Source of the DNA: Altererythrobacter sp. H2 | GTDB lineage: Bacteria; Pseudomonadota; Alphaproteobacteria; Sphingomonadales; Sphingomonadaceae | Assembly: GCF_035319885.1 (NCBI RefSeq) | Contig: NZ_CP141285.1 | Span: 868,001 to 932,000, forward strand | Direction: 5' to 3' | Length of the DNA: 64,000 bases | Shown here: in pieces, positions 17,737-27,700 of the stretch | How positions within the stretch are numbered: the first letter of the stretch is position 1 | How the letters are laid out: each line of letters opens with the position of its first letter | Notes under the pieces: model-generated | The model's database searches: none | Told to the model about the DNA's origin: nothing | What the model saw: only the letters and a program-made list of their open reading frames with translations | Made by a program: the position numbers and the translations under genes

Positions 17737-18297
17737 CTACTCGACCACCAGGTAATAGGCGCGCGCCTGACGTGAGGTGTTGCGCAGGGTGATGGCGTAG
17801 CGTTCGGTAAAGACCGGTGTCCAGCGGCAGCGCGCTGCGCTTTCGCACACGGTCGTTCCCGAAGCCGAAACCACCCGCAGCGCCGGCGCATTGCCCGCAG
17901 GCGAGGATACTGCGATCACCGCTCTTCTGCCGGACAGGAACGTCTGGGTCAGCTCCAGTTCGCTGTCAGCGGCCAGGGTGCCGCGCCGATAGGCCGGGCC
18001 TAGGGCACGCCCGCGAAAGGGGATGGCCTCGCTGCCGGTGCTCGCCCGCCATGCCGCCACCGGGTCTTCACCGGCGTCTTGCGCCGGACGCGCGCCAAGC
18101 GCCTCCAGCCGGGCGACGCGGCGGGCGAGTGCGCTGGTCCTGCCTGCCCCGGCATCGGCTTCGGCCCCGGCCAGCAGCGCGGCGACGGTCTCCGCCAAGG
18201 CGGCAGGCTCTTCGGCCGCTGCGGTGCGCGGGGGTTCGGACGCCGCACAGGCGGCCAGGAGCAGGGCGAGCAGGCCTGCGAGGGCTGGGCGGGTCAT
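17737..18297 (-). CDS. Hypothetical lipoprotein in a two-component operon
   Basis: 186 residues. The N-terminus (LAGLLALLLAACAAS) is a lipoprotein signal with Cys. An Ala/Glu-rich helical middle is followed by a beta-rich domain with two Cys (TTVCESAARC) that could form a disulfide. The ATG overlaps the kinase stop (ATGA), so it is the third gene of the regulator-kinase-lipoprotein operon and may modulate or be sensed by the kinase. Family not recognised. Confidence 0.7.
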   Translation of the reverse strand: MTRPALAGLLALLLAACAASEPPRTAAAEEPAALAETVAALLAGAEADAGAGRTSALARRVARLEALGARPAQDAGEDPVAAWRASTGSEAIPFRGRALGPAYRRGTLAADSELELTQTFLSGRRAVIAVSSPAGNAPALRVVSASGTTVCESAARCRWTPVFTERYAITLRNTSRQARAYYLVVE

Positions 18298-19637
18298 GGG
18301 CGGTCCTCTGGCTGGAGCCGGAAATGCGCGCCTTCCCGGCTGGGCACAAGGGTGAGCGACAAACCGTGCCGCTGGGCGATCGCCCGCGCGAGGGCGAGGC
18401 CGAGACCGGCCCCGCCCTTCGTATCGCCGTGGGCGCGGCCGAACCGGGCAAAAACCGCTTCGCATTCGGCGGGCGGGATGCCGGGGCCGCTGTCCTCGAC
18501 CGAGAGGCGCGGGCCCGGTTCCAGCGTCAGCCGGATCGCGCCGCCCTCAGGCACGTACTTGAAGGCATTATCGAGCAGGTTGGTGACCAGCCGGGCAAGT
18601 TGCATTTCCTCGCCCGGCAGGGTGACATCGGGGGCGATCGTACATTCGAACCGGTGGCCCGATTCCTCCGCGCTGTCGGCATAGAGATCGCCGATCCTGC
18701 GGACCATCGCGCTGAGATCGACCGGCTTCAATCCGCTCCGGTCGCCGATCTTGGCCTCGCTTGAGGCAATGTCGAGCAGCGATTCGAGCAGAGCGACGAG
18801 CGCGCGGATATCACCCCGTGCAGCGCCGAGCGCCTCGGCTGCGCCCGGCTCGGTGCTGGTGCGCGCCAGCTTCACCAGCCGGGTATCGAGGTGCATCAGC
18901 GGCGTGCGGATTTCGTGCGCGATCTGGTCCGCCGTGTCGCGGTGGGCCTGGGCGAGGCGCGCGGTCTGGGCCAGGGCATCGCCGCTGTGGCGGGCCAGTT
19001 CGCCGATCTCGTCGCGCCTGCCTTCGTCGACGGCAAGCGCGGCAATCGCTTGCGGCTCGCGGCGGCGGAAGGCCTGGTTGAGGCGCTCGATCCGCCGGTT
19101 GAGGCTGCGCGCGGTCAGCCAGCCGAGCAGGGCGACGCTGGCGACTGCGGCAAGACCAGCGAACAGGAAGCCGAAGGCGAGCCGCCGCAGCAAAGCCGCC
19201 GTTGCGCGATCCTCGCGGGCTACCAGCAGGCGCAGGTCAGGGCCGAGCTGGGTTGCCCGCGCCTGTGCTTCGCCCCCGCCGGGCAGGGCAATCCGCTGGC
19301 TTTCCGAAATGCGCGCATTGAGCCCGGGCCACTGGTCAAGGTCGCCGGCCAGCCGCTCGCCACCGGGTCCCAGGAGAAGATAATGCGGCCGGTTCTCCCC
19401 GCTCGGCACCAGTTCCAGCCGATCGCGAATGCGGGCGATCAGCTCCGCCTGCCCGCCGCTGGCGTGGATATCGGCCAGACCGGCCAGGTCGACATCGACC
19501 GCCCGCTCCAGTGCGGCATCGCCGGTCGCCCGTACGGTCCAGTGGGCCAGGGCCCACAGGAGCGCGACCAGCAGCACCGATACCAGTGTCGCACCCAGCG
19601 TGATCCGCCCGAAGATGGAATGGGTGCGTCTTTCCAT
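18294..19637 (-). CDS. Sensor histidine kinase
   Basis: 447 residues. Two membrane segments flank a periplasmic sensor of about 120 residues, then HAMP-like linker, HisKA (DQIAHEIRTPLMHLD, His phosphorylated) and HATPase with NLLDNAFKYV, DSGPGIP and KGGAGLGLALARA. It presumably phosphorylates the regulator encoded directly upstream; their stop and start overlap as TGATG. The signal is unknown. Confidence 0.9.
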   Translation of the reverse strand: MERRTHSIFGRITLGATLVSVLLVALLWALAHWTVRATGDAALERAVDVDLAGLADIHASGGQAELIARIRDRLELVPSGENRPHYLLLGPGGERLAGDLDQWPGLNARISESQRIALPGGGEAQARATQLGPDLRLLVAREDRATAALLRRLAFGFLFAGLAAVASVALLGWLTARSLNRRIERLNQAFRRREPQAIAALAVDEGRRDEIGELARHSGDALAQTARLAQAHRDTADQIAHEIRTPLMHLDTRLVKLARTSTEPGAAEALGAARGDIRALVALLESLLDIASSEAKIGDRSGLKPVDLSAMVRRIGDLYADSAEESGHRFECTIAPDVTLPGEEMQLARLVTNLLDNAFKYVPEGGAIRLTLEPGPRLSVEDSGPGIPPAECEAVFARFGRAHGDTKGGAGLGLALARAIAQRHGLSLTLVPSREGAHFRLQPEDRP

Positions 19638-20323
19638 CAGCGCCCGTCGAGCAGGCGGTAGCCCGTGCCCCAGATCGTCTCCAGCGCGGGTGTGGCAAAG
19701 CCATCCTCCAGCTTGCGCCGGAGCCGCCCGATACTGACATCGACCACATTGGTCTGCGGGTCGAAGTTCATGTTCCACACATCGCGCAGCAGCATTTCGC
19801 GGGTGATCACCTCGCCTGCGTTCTCGATGAAATAGCGGAACAGCTCGAACTCGCGCGGGCTGAGGGCCAGGTGCCGGTTGGCGCGGAACGCGGTGCGCGC
19901 TTTCACATGGCATTCGAACGCGCCGTAGATGATGACCGCGCTGTGTTCGCGCCCGGACGAGCGCCGATGCAATGCGCGCAGCCGGGCGAGCAGCTCCTCC
20001 GCCTCGAACGGCTTGGCAAGGTAATCGTCGGCCCCGGCGTCCAGCCCTTCAGCCCGGTCGGAGGTCCGACCGAGGGCCGAGAGCATCAGCACTGGCGTAC
20101 CGACGCCGCTTTCGCGCAGCCGCTGGAGGATGGTCAGCCCGTCGACATCGGGCAGCATCCGGTCAAGGATGATGACGTCGAACTTGTCCATCCCGGCGCG
20201 GAGGAGCCCGGCGCTGCCAGTGCATTCCCAGGTGATCCGGTCACCCTGGCGGTGGGCGAGTTCGATCACCTCGCCCGCCACCCGCGCATCGTCTTCGACA
20301 TAGAGGATCGTCAGCGCCGCCAT
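19637..20323 (-). CDS. OmpR-family response regulator
   Basis: 228 residues. The receiver domain has the acidic pair (YVEDD), phospho-acceptor Asp in VIILDRMLPD and Lys in AKPFEAEEL, all intact. A winged-helix domain ends in ALETIWGTGYRLLD. It is the first gene of the operon with the kinase at 18294 and the lipoprotein at 17737. The upstream gap to the CsgG-like gene is 80 bp. Confidence 0.92.
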   Translation of the reverse strand: MAALTILYVEDDARVAGEVIELAHRQGDRITWECTGSAGLLRAGMDKFDVIILDRMLPDVDGLTILQRLRESGVGTPVLMLSALGRTSDRAEGLDAGADDYLAKPFEAEELLARLRALHRRSSGREHSAVIIYGAFECHVKARTAFRANRHLALSPREFELFRYFIENAGEVITREMLLRDVWNMNFDPQTNVVDVSIGRLRRKLEDGFATPALETIWGTGYRLLDGR

Positions 20324-20403
20324 GGTTTCCGTCCGTGGCGATGGTTGCACGGCGGCGGGCTGCCCGCAAGCACCCGCCGACACGCTCTGGAGCAACTGCC
20401 CGC

Positions 20404-21288
20404 TCATCCCAGATATTCTACCGAGACCCAGCCCCTGGTGCCGAAGCTGTCCTCGACTTCGATGAACAGGCCATCGCGCTTGCCCGTGGGGGTGAGGGTG
20501 GTGCCGGCCCGCAGCTTGCGCACTTCGGCGGCGCCGGCAGCAGGCGCGGCCCGCATGGTGGTCTCGGACACGACGCTGGCCCCGGCTGCGGCGGGTGCGG
20601 CAGCTTTGGGCGCCTGCGCCAGGGCCGGGCCTTGCGCCGCCACTGCGTTGAACGCGATGATGAAGGCTTCGGCCAGCATCTTGCCGTCCTTGCTGGTGCC
20701 ATAGCCCGCGTTTTGCACGCCCTGGGCCCACCCGCCCCCTACACCACCGGCACCGCCAAGGGTCAGCGAGCTTTTCCGCACTTCGCCGGAGCCGGTGGCG
20801 ATGGTCTGGCCGGTGGCTGGGCTCAGCACCTTGATCCCGGCGGCGACGATCTTCTTCTTGCCGCCCAGCCCGCCGAATGCGCCCAGCAGCGCGCCGCCCA
20901 TCGGCACGCGGGTCAGCAGCGAACCGGCAGCGCCGGAGCGGATCAGCCCTTCGGTTGCGGCCGACTTGGCGAGGTCGATCGACTTGTCGACTTCCTCGGC
21001 ATCGCCGGCAATCACGTTGAGCAGGAAGTCGGCCGGCTTGCCGCCGGCCGGATTGTGCGGGGTGAAGCAGCCCGATTCCATGGCGAGGGCATTGATCAGT
21101 TCGCGCGGGCTCGAGAGGCCGTACTTGGTCCAGCCCTGGGTATCTCCCTCGACCACGGCGATGGTGCCATAGGCCTGGGTGCAGGTGGTCAGCTGCACGG
21201 GTTCCTTGCCCTTCTTCTGGGCAAGGGCGGGGCTGGATGCGCCCATTATCAGCGCGGCAGTGGCGAGAGCGGAAACGGTCTTGTTCAT
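20404..21288 (-). CDS. Secreted CsgG-like protein with C-terminal SH3 domain
   Basis: 294 residues from ATG 21288. A clear Sec signal (ALATAALIMGASSPALAQ) is followed by a CsgG-type domain: IAVVEGDTQGWTKYGLSSP, then a Gly-rich region and a conserved-looking GKMLAEAFIIAFNAV helix. An Ala/Pro linker leads to a bacterial SH3 domain (AGTTLTPTGKRDGLFIEV ... GTRGWVSVEYL). CsgG relatives form outer-membrane export pores, but there is no lipobox here, so a pore is not assured. Periplasmic and possibly wall-binding via SH3. It precedes the two-component operon. Confidence 0.65.
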   Translation of the reverse strand: MNKTVSALATAALIMGASSPALAQKKGKEPVQLTTCTQAYGTIAVVEGDTQGWTKYGLSSPRELINALAMESGCFTPHNPAGGKPADFLLNVIAGDAEEVDKSIDLAKSAATEGLIRSGAAGSLLTRVPMGGALLGAFGGLGGKKKIVAAGIKVLSPATGQTIATGSGEVRKSSLTLGGAGGVGGGWAQGVQNAGYGTSKDGKMLAEAFIIAFNAVAAQGPALAQAPKAAAPAAAGASVVSETTMRAAPAAGAAEVRKLRAGTTLTPTGKRDGLFIEVEDSFGTRGWVSVEYLG

Positions 21289-21389
21289 GGCAACCTCCTG
21301 TTCGGGATGGTTGCCAATGTGACGGTGCGGGGCGCTGCGTCCCACACACCAAGCCTGTCAGGGAGATGACAAGTGCGGTTAGGGCGGTG

Positions 21390-22082
21390 TCAGCGCTCTG
21401 CCGACCGGTCCAGCCAGCGCGCGAATGCAACCCCGCCGCTGATCAGGAACGGCACCAGCACGATGCTGAGCACGACCTTTGCGATCACCTGCCCGATCAG
21501 GAGGTTGGTGATCGGGAACAAGCCATAGAACGCCAGAGTGATGAAGATGACGGAATCGACCGCCTGGCTGAGCGCCGATGCAATGGCCCCGCGCACCATC
21601 AGACCCAGCTGGGAGCCTTCGCGCGCGCCGGACAGCTTGTCGAAAATCCACACGTTAAGCAGCAGCGAGACGATATAGGCCGCCGGCCCCGCCGCCCAGA
21701 CCCGCCACACGGTGTTGTGTACCCGCTCGAACGCGGCAAGATCGTCTGCCCGGCCCGCTACCATTTCGGTGGAGGCGGGCAGGTTGAGCACCAGTTGCAT
21801 CAGCAGCGAAGCGATCAGCAAGGGCAGGAAGCCCCACCACACGATCCGTTTCGCCAGCGCCGTGCCGTAAAGCTGGGCCACGGTGCTGGAAATCACCACC
21901 AGCAACAGGAAAGCGAAGATGCCGGCCTCGACCGCCAGGTCGGTCGGCGGGAGCTGGACCTGCTTGAACGCCAGCACGCCTGCCAGCACGGTCATCCCGC
22001 CATAGAGCATGAGGTAGACGAGCAGGCCGCGGGGGGTAGTAGCGGCGGCGGATTGCCCGGGGCGTGCATTGGTCAGGTCCAT
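21390..22082 (-). CDS. YhhQ-type queuosine precursor transporter
   Basis: 230 residues with about six membrane segments. ISSTVAQLYG, NVWIFDKL and AIASALSQAVDSVIFITLAF are the hallmark blocks of the VUT/YhhQ family, which imports 7-deazaguanine queuosine precursors. No preQ1 riboswitch was recognised upstream. It is divergent from the nucleoside transporter, an interesting pairing of base and nucleoside uptake. Confidence 0.88.
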   Translation of the reverse strand: MDLTNARPGQSAAATTPRGLLVYLMLYGGMTVLAGVLAFKQVQLPPTDLAVEAGIFAFLLLVVISSTVAQLYGTALAKRIVWWGFLPLLIASLLMQLVLNLPASTEMVAGRADDLAAFERVHNTVWRVWAAGPAAYIVSLLLNVWIFDKLSGAREGSQLGLMVRGAIASALSQAVDSVIFITLAFYGLFPITNLLIGQVIAKVVLSIVLVPFLISGGVAFARWLDRSAER

Positions 22083-22212
22083 CCCGGCTGACTATGGCGG
22101 CGGCTGGGAAAAGGAAAGCCACCGTTTTTCGTGTTCCCCCGTTTGACGAAGCCGCGCGCAAAGGGGCATGAGACGCGGCGACGTCACCACCCGCCTTGCA
22201 TGAAGGGGCTCC

Positions 22213-23526
22213 ATGCACCCGATCCTCACCAGTCTCATCGGCATTGTCGCAATTCTCGGCATCGCCTTCCTGCTCTCGACCGGCAAGCGCCGGATCAGCC
22301 TGCGGGTGGTTGGCGCGGCCTTTGCGCTGCAGGCGCTTATGGCGCTGCTGGTGCTGCGCACACCATGGGGCGTTAGCGCGATCCAGGGGCTGTCCAACGG
22401 GGTGATTGCACTGCTCGACTATTCCAAGGTGGGGATTTCGGCGGTGTTCGGGCCGATGGACGCCAACCCGTTCGTCAACACGTTCGTGATCGCGGCGCTG
22501 CCGGTGATCGTGTTCTTCGCCGCGATTGTATCGATCCTCTACCACTGGGGCGTGATGCAGCGGCTGGTGCGCTGGGTCGGCGGGGCGATCGGCTGGATTA
22601 CCGGGATAAGCAAGGTCGAGGCCCTGGGTGCTGCCGCCAACATCTTCGTCGGCCAGTCGGAAAGCCCGCTGGTGGTGCGGCCCTATCTGGCGGCGCTCTC
22701 GCCCAGCCGCCTGTTTACCCTGATGACGGTCGGCATGGCCGGGGTCGCGGGCACCATCCTGGCGGCCTACGCCAGCTTCATCGGTGAAGATGCGGTGCCG
22801 TTCCTGCTCGCCGCAGCCTTCATGTCAGCCCCCGGCGGCATCCTGATGGCCAAGATCATCATGCCTGACGACGAGGGCGAGCCCGCGCCCGAGGGCCGGA
22901 TCGTGCTGCCCGATGCGCGGATCAGCGCCGAAGGACCGGCCGCGATCACCGAAGGCACCAAGGCGCATGAAGTCGAGGTTGCCGAAACCTTCGAGGAAGG
23001 GCATCGCCCGGCCAACCTGATCGAGGCGGCGGCGCAGGGCACCCAGACCGGGGTCAAGCTGGCGGTTGCCGTGGGCGCGATGGTGATGGTGTTCGTGGCG
23101 CTGGTGGCGCTGGCCAACGGCATTCTGGGCGGCATCGGCGGCTGGGTCGGTTATCCAGAACTGACCTTCCAGCAGATCCTGGGCTGGGTGTTCGCCCCGG
23201 TCATGTACCTGATCGGGATTGCCGACTGGCAGCAGGCCCAGATCGCGGGCGGGCTGTTCGGCACCAAGATCGTGCTCAACGAATTTGTTGCCTTCATCGA
23301 ACTGGGTCAGCTCGAAGGGCTGACCGAGCGTAGCCGGGCGATCGTCACCTTTGCGCTGTGCGGCTTTGCCAATTTCAGCTCGATCGCGATCCAGATGGCG
23401 GTGACCGGCGGCCTCGCTCCCAACCAGCGCCCGGTGATCGCGCGGCTCGGCCTGCGGGCACTGGCAGCCGGGAGCCTCGCCAACCTGATGAGCGCGGCGC
23501 TGGCGGGGCTGTTCCTGCCGCTGTGA
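22213..23526 (+). CDS. CNT-family nucleoside transporter
   Basis: 437 residues, polytopic. Motifs of concentrative nucleoside transporters are seen: NIFVGQSESPLVVRPYL, GTILAAYASFIG, KIVLNEFVAF, and CGFANFSSIAIQMAVTGGLAP near the end. It imports nucleosides with H+ or Na+. A hydrophilic insert near residues 215-270 (DDEGEPAPEGR onward) is also common in bacterial NupC-like proteins. Confidence 0.9.
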   Translation: MHPILTSLIGIVAILGIAFLLSTGKRRISLRVVGAAFALQALMALLVLRTPWGVSAIQGLSNGVIALLDYSKVGISAVFGPMDANPFVNTFVIAALPVIVFFAAIVSILYHWGVMQRLVRWVGGAIGWITGISKVEALGAAANIFVGQSESPLVVRPYLAALSPSRLFTLMTVGMAGVAGTILAAYASFIGEDAVPFLLAAAFMSAPGGILMAKIIMPDDEGEPAPEGRIVLPDARISAEGPAAITEGTKAHEVEVAETFEEGHRPANLIEAAAQGTQTGVKLAVAVGAMVMVFVALVALANGILGGIGGWVGYPELTFQQILGWVFAPVMYLIGIADWQQAQIAGGLFGTKIVLNEFVAFIELGQLEGLTERSRAIVTFALCGFANFSSIAIQMAVTGGLAPNQRPVIARLGLRALAAGSLANLMSAALAGLFLPL

Positions 23527-23545
23527 CGGTTGTATGGGGCGCGGC

Positions 23546-24472
23546 ATGACAGTCGCATCCGTTTCCATCGCCCGCCCGCTGCCGCAGATCGCCGACGAAC
23601 TGGGGCAGAGTTTCGCCGAATACGGCTTTGCCATCATTCGCGACCACGGCATCCCCCAGCCGCTGATCGACCGGGCGCAGGCCATGGCCAAGGCGTTCTT
23701 CGACCTGCCGGAAGAAACCAAGCGCGCCTACCACAAGCCGGGCGGCGGCGGTGCGCGGGGCTACACCCCGTTCGGCACCGAGAAGGCCAAGGATGCCGAG
23801 GTGTTCGACCTCAAGGAATTCTGGCACGTCGGCCGCACCCTGACGCCGGGCGACCCCTTGGAGGAGTTCATGCCGCCCAACGTCTGGCCGGGCGAGATCG
23901 AGGGTTTCCGCGAAACGTTCGAATCGCTCTACCGGGAGTTCGAGCTGGCAGGCGACCGGATCCTGCGCGCCATCGCGCTGCATCTGGGCCTGGCCGAAGA
24001 CTGGTTCGTTCCGACGGTCGACCAGGGCAATTCGGTCATGCGCCTGCTGCACTATCCGCCCCTGCCGGAAAGCGCGCCTGCCGGCGCGGTGCGGGCTGCC
24101 GCGCATGGTGACATCAACACCATCACCCTGCTGCTCGGGGCTGAGGAAGCCGGGCTGGAGCTGCTGACCCGGCAGGGCGAGTGGCTGCCGGTCCAACCGC
24201 CTGAAGGTGCCCTGGCGGTCAACATCGGCGACATGCTCGACCGGCTGACCAATTCGCGCCTGCGCTCCACCACCCACCGGGTGGTCAACCCGAGTGGTGA
24301 GGCAGCCCGGCGCTCGCGCTATTCGATGCCGTTCTTCCTCCACTTCCGGCCGGACTTCGTGATCGAAACGCTGGACTCGTGCATCGATCCCGAATCGGCT
24401 GACGCGCCTCCTGAACCGATTTCGAGCCACGAGTTCCTGCTCCAGCGCCTGCGCGAGATAAATCTCGCCTGA
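23546..24472 (+). CDS. 2-oxoglutarate/Fe(II) oxygenase, isopenicillin N synthase-like
   Basis: 308 residues from ATG 23546 (an in-frame ATG at 23534 would add four). The N-terminal DIOX_N block (GFAIIRDHGIP, AKAFFDLPEETK) precedes the oxygenase core. The iron triad is His and Asp in AAHGDINTITLL and His in STTHRVVNP; RRSRYSMPFF is the RxS motif that binds 2-oxoglutarate. The reaction and substrate cannot be deduced. It follows the nucleoside transporter after 19 bp and precedes the TonB receptor by about 250 bp. Confidence 0.85.
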   Translation: MTVASVSIARPLPQIADELGQSFAEYGFAIIRDHGIPQPLIDRAQAMAKAFFDLPEETKRAYHKPGGGGARGYTPFGTEKAKDAEVFDLKEFWHVGRTLTPGDPLEEFMPPNVWPGEIEGFRETFESLYREFELAGDRILRAIALHLGLAEDWFVPTVDQGNSVMRLLHYPPLPESAPAGAVRAAAHGDINTITLLLGAEEAGLELLTRQGEWLPVQPPEGALAVNIGDMLDRLTNSRLRSTTHRVVNPSGEAARRSRYSMPFFLHFRPDFVIETLDSCIDPESADAPPEPISSHEFLLQRLREINLA

Positions 24473-24521
24473 ACGGGCGACTGACCGCCGGAAAAAACGC
24501 CCCACCGCAGAATCTTATCCT

Positions 24522-24541
24522 CTGTTGCAATGCAGCAACAG
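24522..24541. promoter_or_regulatory. Palindromic operator candidate before the TonB receptor
   Basis: CTGTTGC-AATGCA-GCAACAG is a perfect inverted repeat with 7-nt arms (20 bp). It lies about 180 bp before the receptor ATG, next to an AT-rich TTGTTGTATATATAT stretch that is likely promoter. The symmetry and position suggest a dimeric regulator; which one is unknown. Confidence 0.5.
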
Positions 24542-24719
24542 TGGTTAAGTTGTTGTATATATATCCAAAAGTGCTGCCGCTCCGGTCCCGGCCCAATCGT
24601 CTCGTCGTTTGTCATTCGGCGGTAACAAAAGATACTTCTGTGCGTAGCGCATCGCCCGTAACGGGCCAGCATCCAGTTTACGCCTCCATGTTCTTGACCA
24701 CCGAGGGATAACCTTAATC

Positions 24720-27700
24720 ATGAAGCTCAAGTATCTCCTGGCCGCCAGCGTAGTCAGCCTTTCGGCTGCCGTTGTCCTCCCCGCTCCTGCCGCCGCGCAG
24801 CAGATTACCTCTTCGATTCAGGGCACCGTTCAGGATGATGCCGGCGCCCCGCTCGGCGGCGTGACCGTGGTCGTGACCGACACCCGCACCGGCGCCTCGC
24901 GCACCACGGTGACCGGTACGGACGGCCGTTTCTCGGCGCAGAACCTCGTGGTTGGCGGCCCCTACACCGTGGCGGTCAACGCCGACGGTTACGAAGGCCA
25001 GACCGTGGGTGAACTGTTCACCTCGCTCCAGGGCGCGACTGACCTTACCTTCACGCTGTCCTCCGGCGCGGGCGAAATCGTCGTGACCGGCAGCCGCGTG
25101 CAGGTGACCCAGCTGGCCGTCGGCCCGGGCACCAGCTTCGGCCTCGAAGTGCTGGAGAGCGCGCCCAGCTTCAACCGTGACATCCGTGACATTATCCGCC
25201 TCGATCCGCGCGTCAGCCTTGACCGCGAAGATGCCGCCACCGGCGGTTCGGGCGCTGACCGCATCAGCTGCCTTGGCGGCAATGATCGCGGCAACGCCTT
25301 CACCGTCGACGGCATCAGCCAGGGCGATATCTTCGGCCTTAACGACACCGGCTTCAGCTCGCGCAGCTCGACCCCGATCCCGTTTGACGCTGTGCGTGAA
25401 ACGCAGGTCCAGTTTGCGCCGTTCGATGTCGATTACGGCCAGTTCACCGGTTGCGCGATCAACGTCGTCACCAAGTCGGGCACCAACGATTACCAGTTCG
25501 GCGGTTTCTTCGAATATTCGGACAATGGCCTGCGCGCCAACAACCTCGTGTCGAAGGGCCGCACCAGCCAGGTTGCGCCGATTGAGCCGGAAAAGCGCTG
25601 GGGCGTCTATCTCGGCGGCCCGGTCATCAAGGATCGCCTGTTCCTGTTCGGTGCCTACGAGCACCAGGAAGCAGGCCAGTCGCAGGATTTCGGCCCTGAC
25701 GGGGCAGGTTTCCCGAACCCGCAGATCGGCATCTCGATCGACCAGTTCAACGACGTGCGCGAGGTGCTGAACGATGTCTATGGCATCGATACCGGAGACG
25801 TCGTGACCAGCCGTCCGTTCACAAATGACCGCTATTTCGTTCGCGGCGACCTTCAGATCACTGACGATCACCGCCTTGAGGCGACCTACCAGCGCCTTGA
25901 GGAAGGCACCACTCTGCCTGATGACCTGTTCTCGGGCAACAACCCGCAGGCAGTGGGCCGCAACACCTTCCGCATCAGCGGCACCGAGTCCAACTACTAT
26001 TCGGCCCGTCTTTTCTCGCAATGGAATGACCGCCTTTCGACCGAGCTGCGTTATTCACGCGCGGACATCCAGGATCTCCAGGATCCGATCGGCGGCGGTG
26101 AAGCGCAGTCGGCCAACCCCATCCCGCGTATTATCGTCGGCATCGACAACCCGACCGGGATTGACGGCACCGTCCTGGCCGGGCCCGGCAACTCCCGCTC
26201 GGGCAATGATCTGAAGACGAAGGTCGACCAGTTCCGGGCGGCAGCGAACTTTGATGCTGGTGCACACCGGATCAAGATCGGTGCCGAAGTCAGCAAGGTC
26301 TCCTTGTTCAACCTGTTCGTCCAGAATGCTACCGGCACGCTGGTGTTCCGCAACATCGACGATCTGCGGGCAGGCCTGCTGTCGCCAGGCAGCACCGGCA
26401 CCACTTCGACCCTGCCGGGCAACGTGGTAGCCGGCCGCACCCTGGGCGCATTTGGCAATTTCTCGGCTACAGGTGATGTGAACGATGCCGCCGCCAATTT
26501 CGGTCGCGTGGCCTATTCGGTGTTCGCCCAGGACGAATGGGAGATCAACGATCGCCTCGATGCCGTGATGGGCCTTCGCGTGGACTGGTATGATGGCGGC
26601 GCGCCCTCCATCAACCCCAACTTCGTGGACCGCTATGGTTTCGGCAACAACACCGGGTTCAGCGCTCTTGAACCGATCGTGATGCCGCGCTTTGCGCTGA
26701 CCTACGATCTGGACGATTTTGCCGTATTCTCCCGCGCCCAGCTGCGTGGCGGCGTCGGCATCTTCTCGGGCGGCGATCCGCTGGTGTGGTTCAGCAATGC
26801 GTTCTCGAATGACGGCCGCGGTTTCGCCCAGGGCGGTACCAATGATGCGCCGTGCCCGGCTGGCCAGATCGACGTGGTCGTCAATGGCCAGTTCACCGGC
26901 GTACCGAGCTGCTTCCAGGCAGCCGGTTCGGCGCGTGCTGCTGCTGGTCTGGGGGATACCCAGTCGATCAGCCCCGACATCAAGATGCCCAGCGTGCTGC
27001 GCGCCAACATCGGCTTCGCATCGGACCTGAACTTCAGCGAAACCGGCTTCTTCAGCGGCTGGAACCTGGTGCTGGATTACATCTACAGCAAGACCCGCAA
27101 CCCCTTCACGGTGGTTGACCTGTCGCAGACGGTCAATCCGGCGCTCGGGGTCAACGGCTTCACCATCGACGGTCGTCCGATCTACCGCGCGATCGACCCG
27201 ACGGTGGCTGGTTGCAACGCGGAACTGGTGGGCCTCAATCCGGGGCCGGTGTACCAGGGCGTTACTTCGGCCTGCTTCAACACCGGTCGTGACGACGAAC
27301 TGATGCTGACCAATGCGGGCAGCTTCGAAAGCCACATCGCTTCGGTTATCCTGTCGAAGCGGTTTGACGGGGGCCTGTTCACCGAAGGTGGCTCGGTCGA
27401 CTTCAACCTGGGCTATGCCTACACCGACTCGCAAGACCGGCGTAACATGCTGAGCTCGACCGCCGGATCGAACTATGACTCGACCGCTGCGTTCGACCGG
27501 CAAAATCCGGAAGCCACACGTGGCTTCTATGCCTCGAAGCACAACATCACCTCGCGGCTCTCATTCAGGGAAGAGTTCTTCGGTGACCTCGCGAGCCGTT
27601 TCTCGGTGTCGTTCGTTGCCCGTTCGGGCCGTCCCTACAGCCTGACCTTCACCGGTGGTGGGACGTTCAACGACAGCGCTTCCGGTAACGACAACGCGCT

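Noticed and set aside
22083-22212. preQ1 riboswitch before the YhhQ gene
   Set aside because: No preQ1 aptamer core was recognised on the minus strand.
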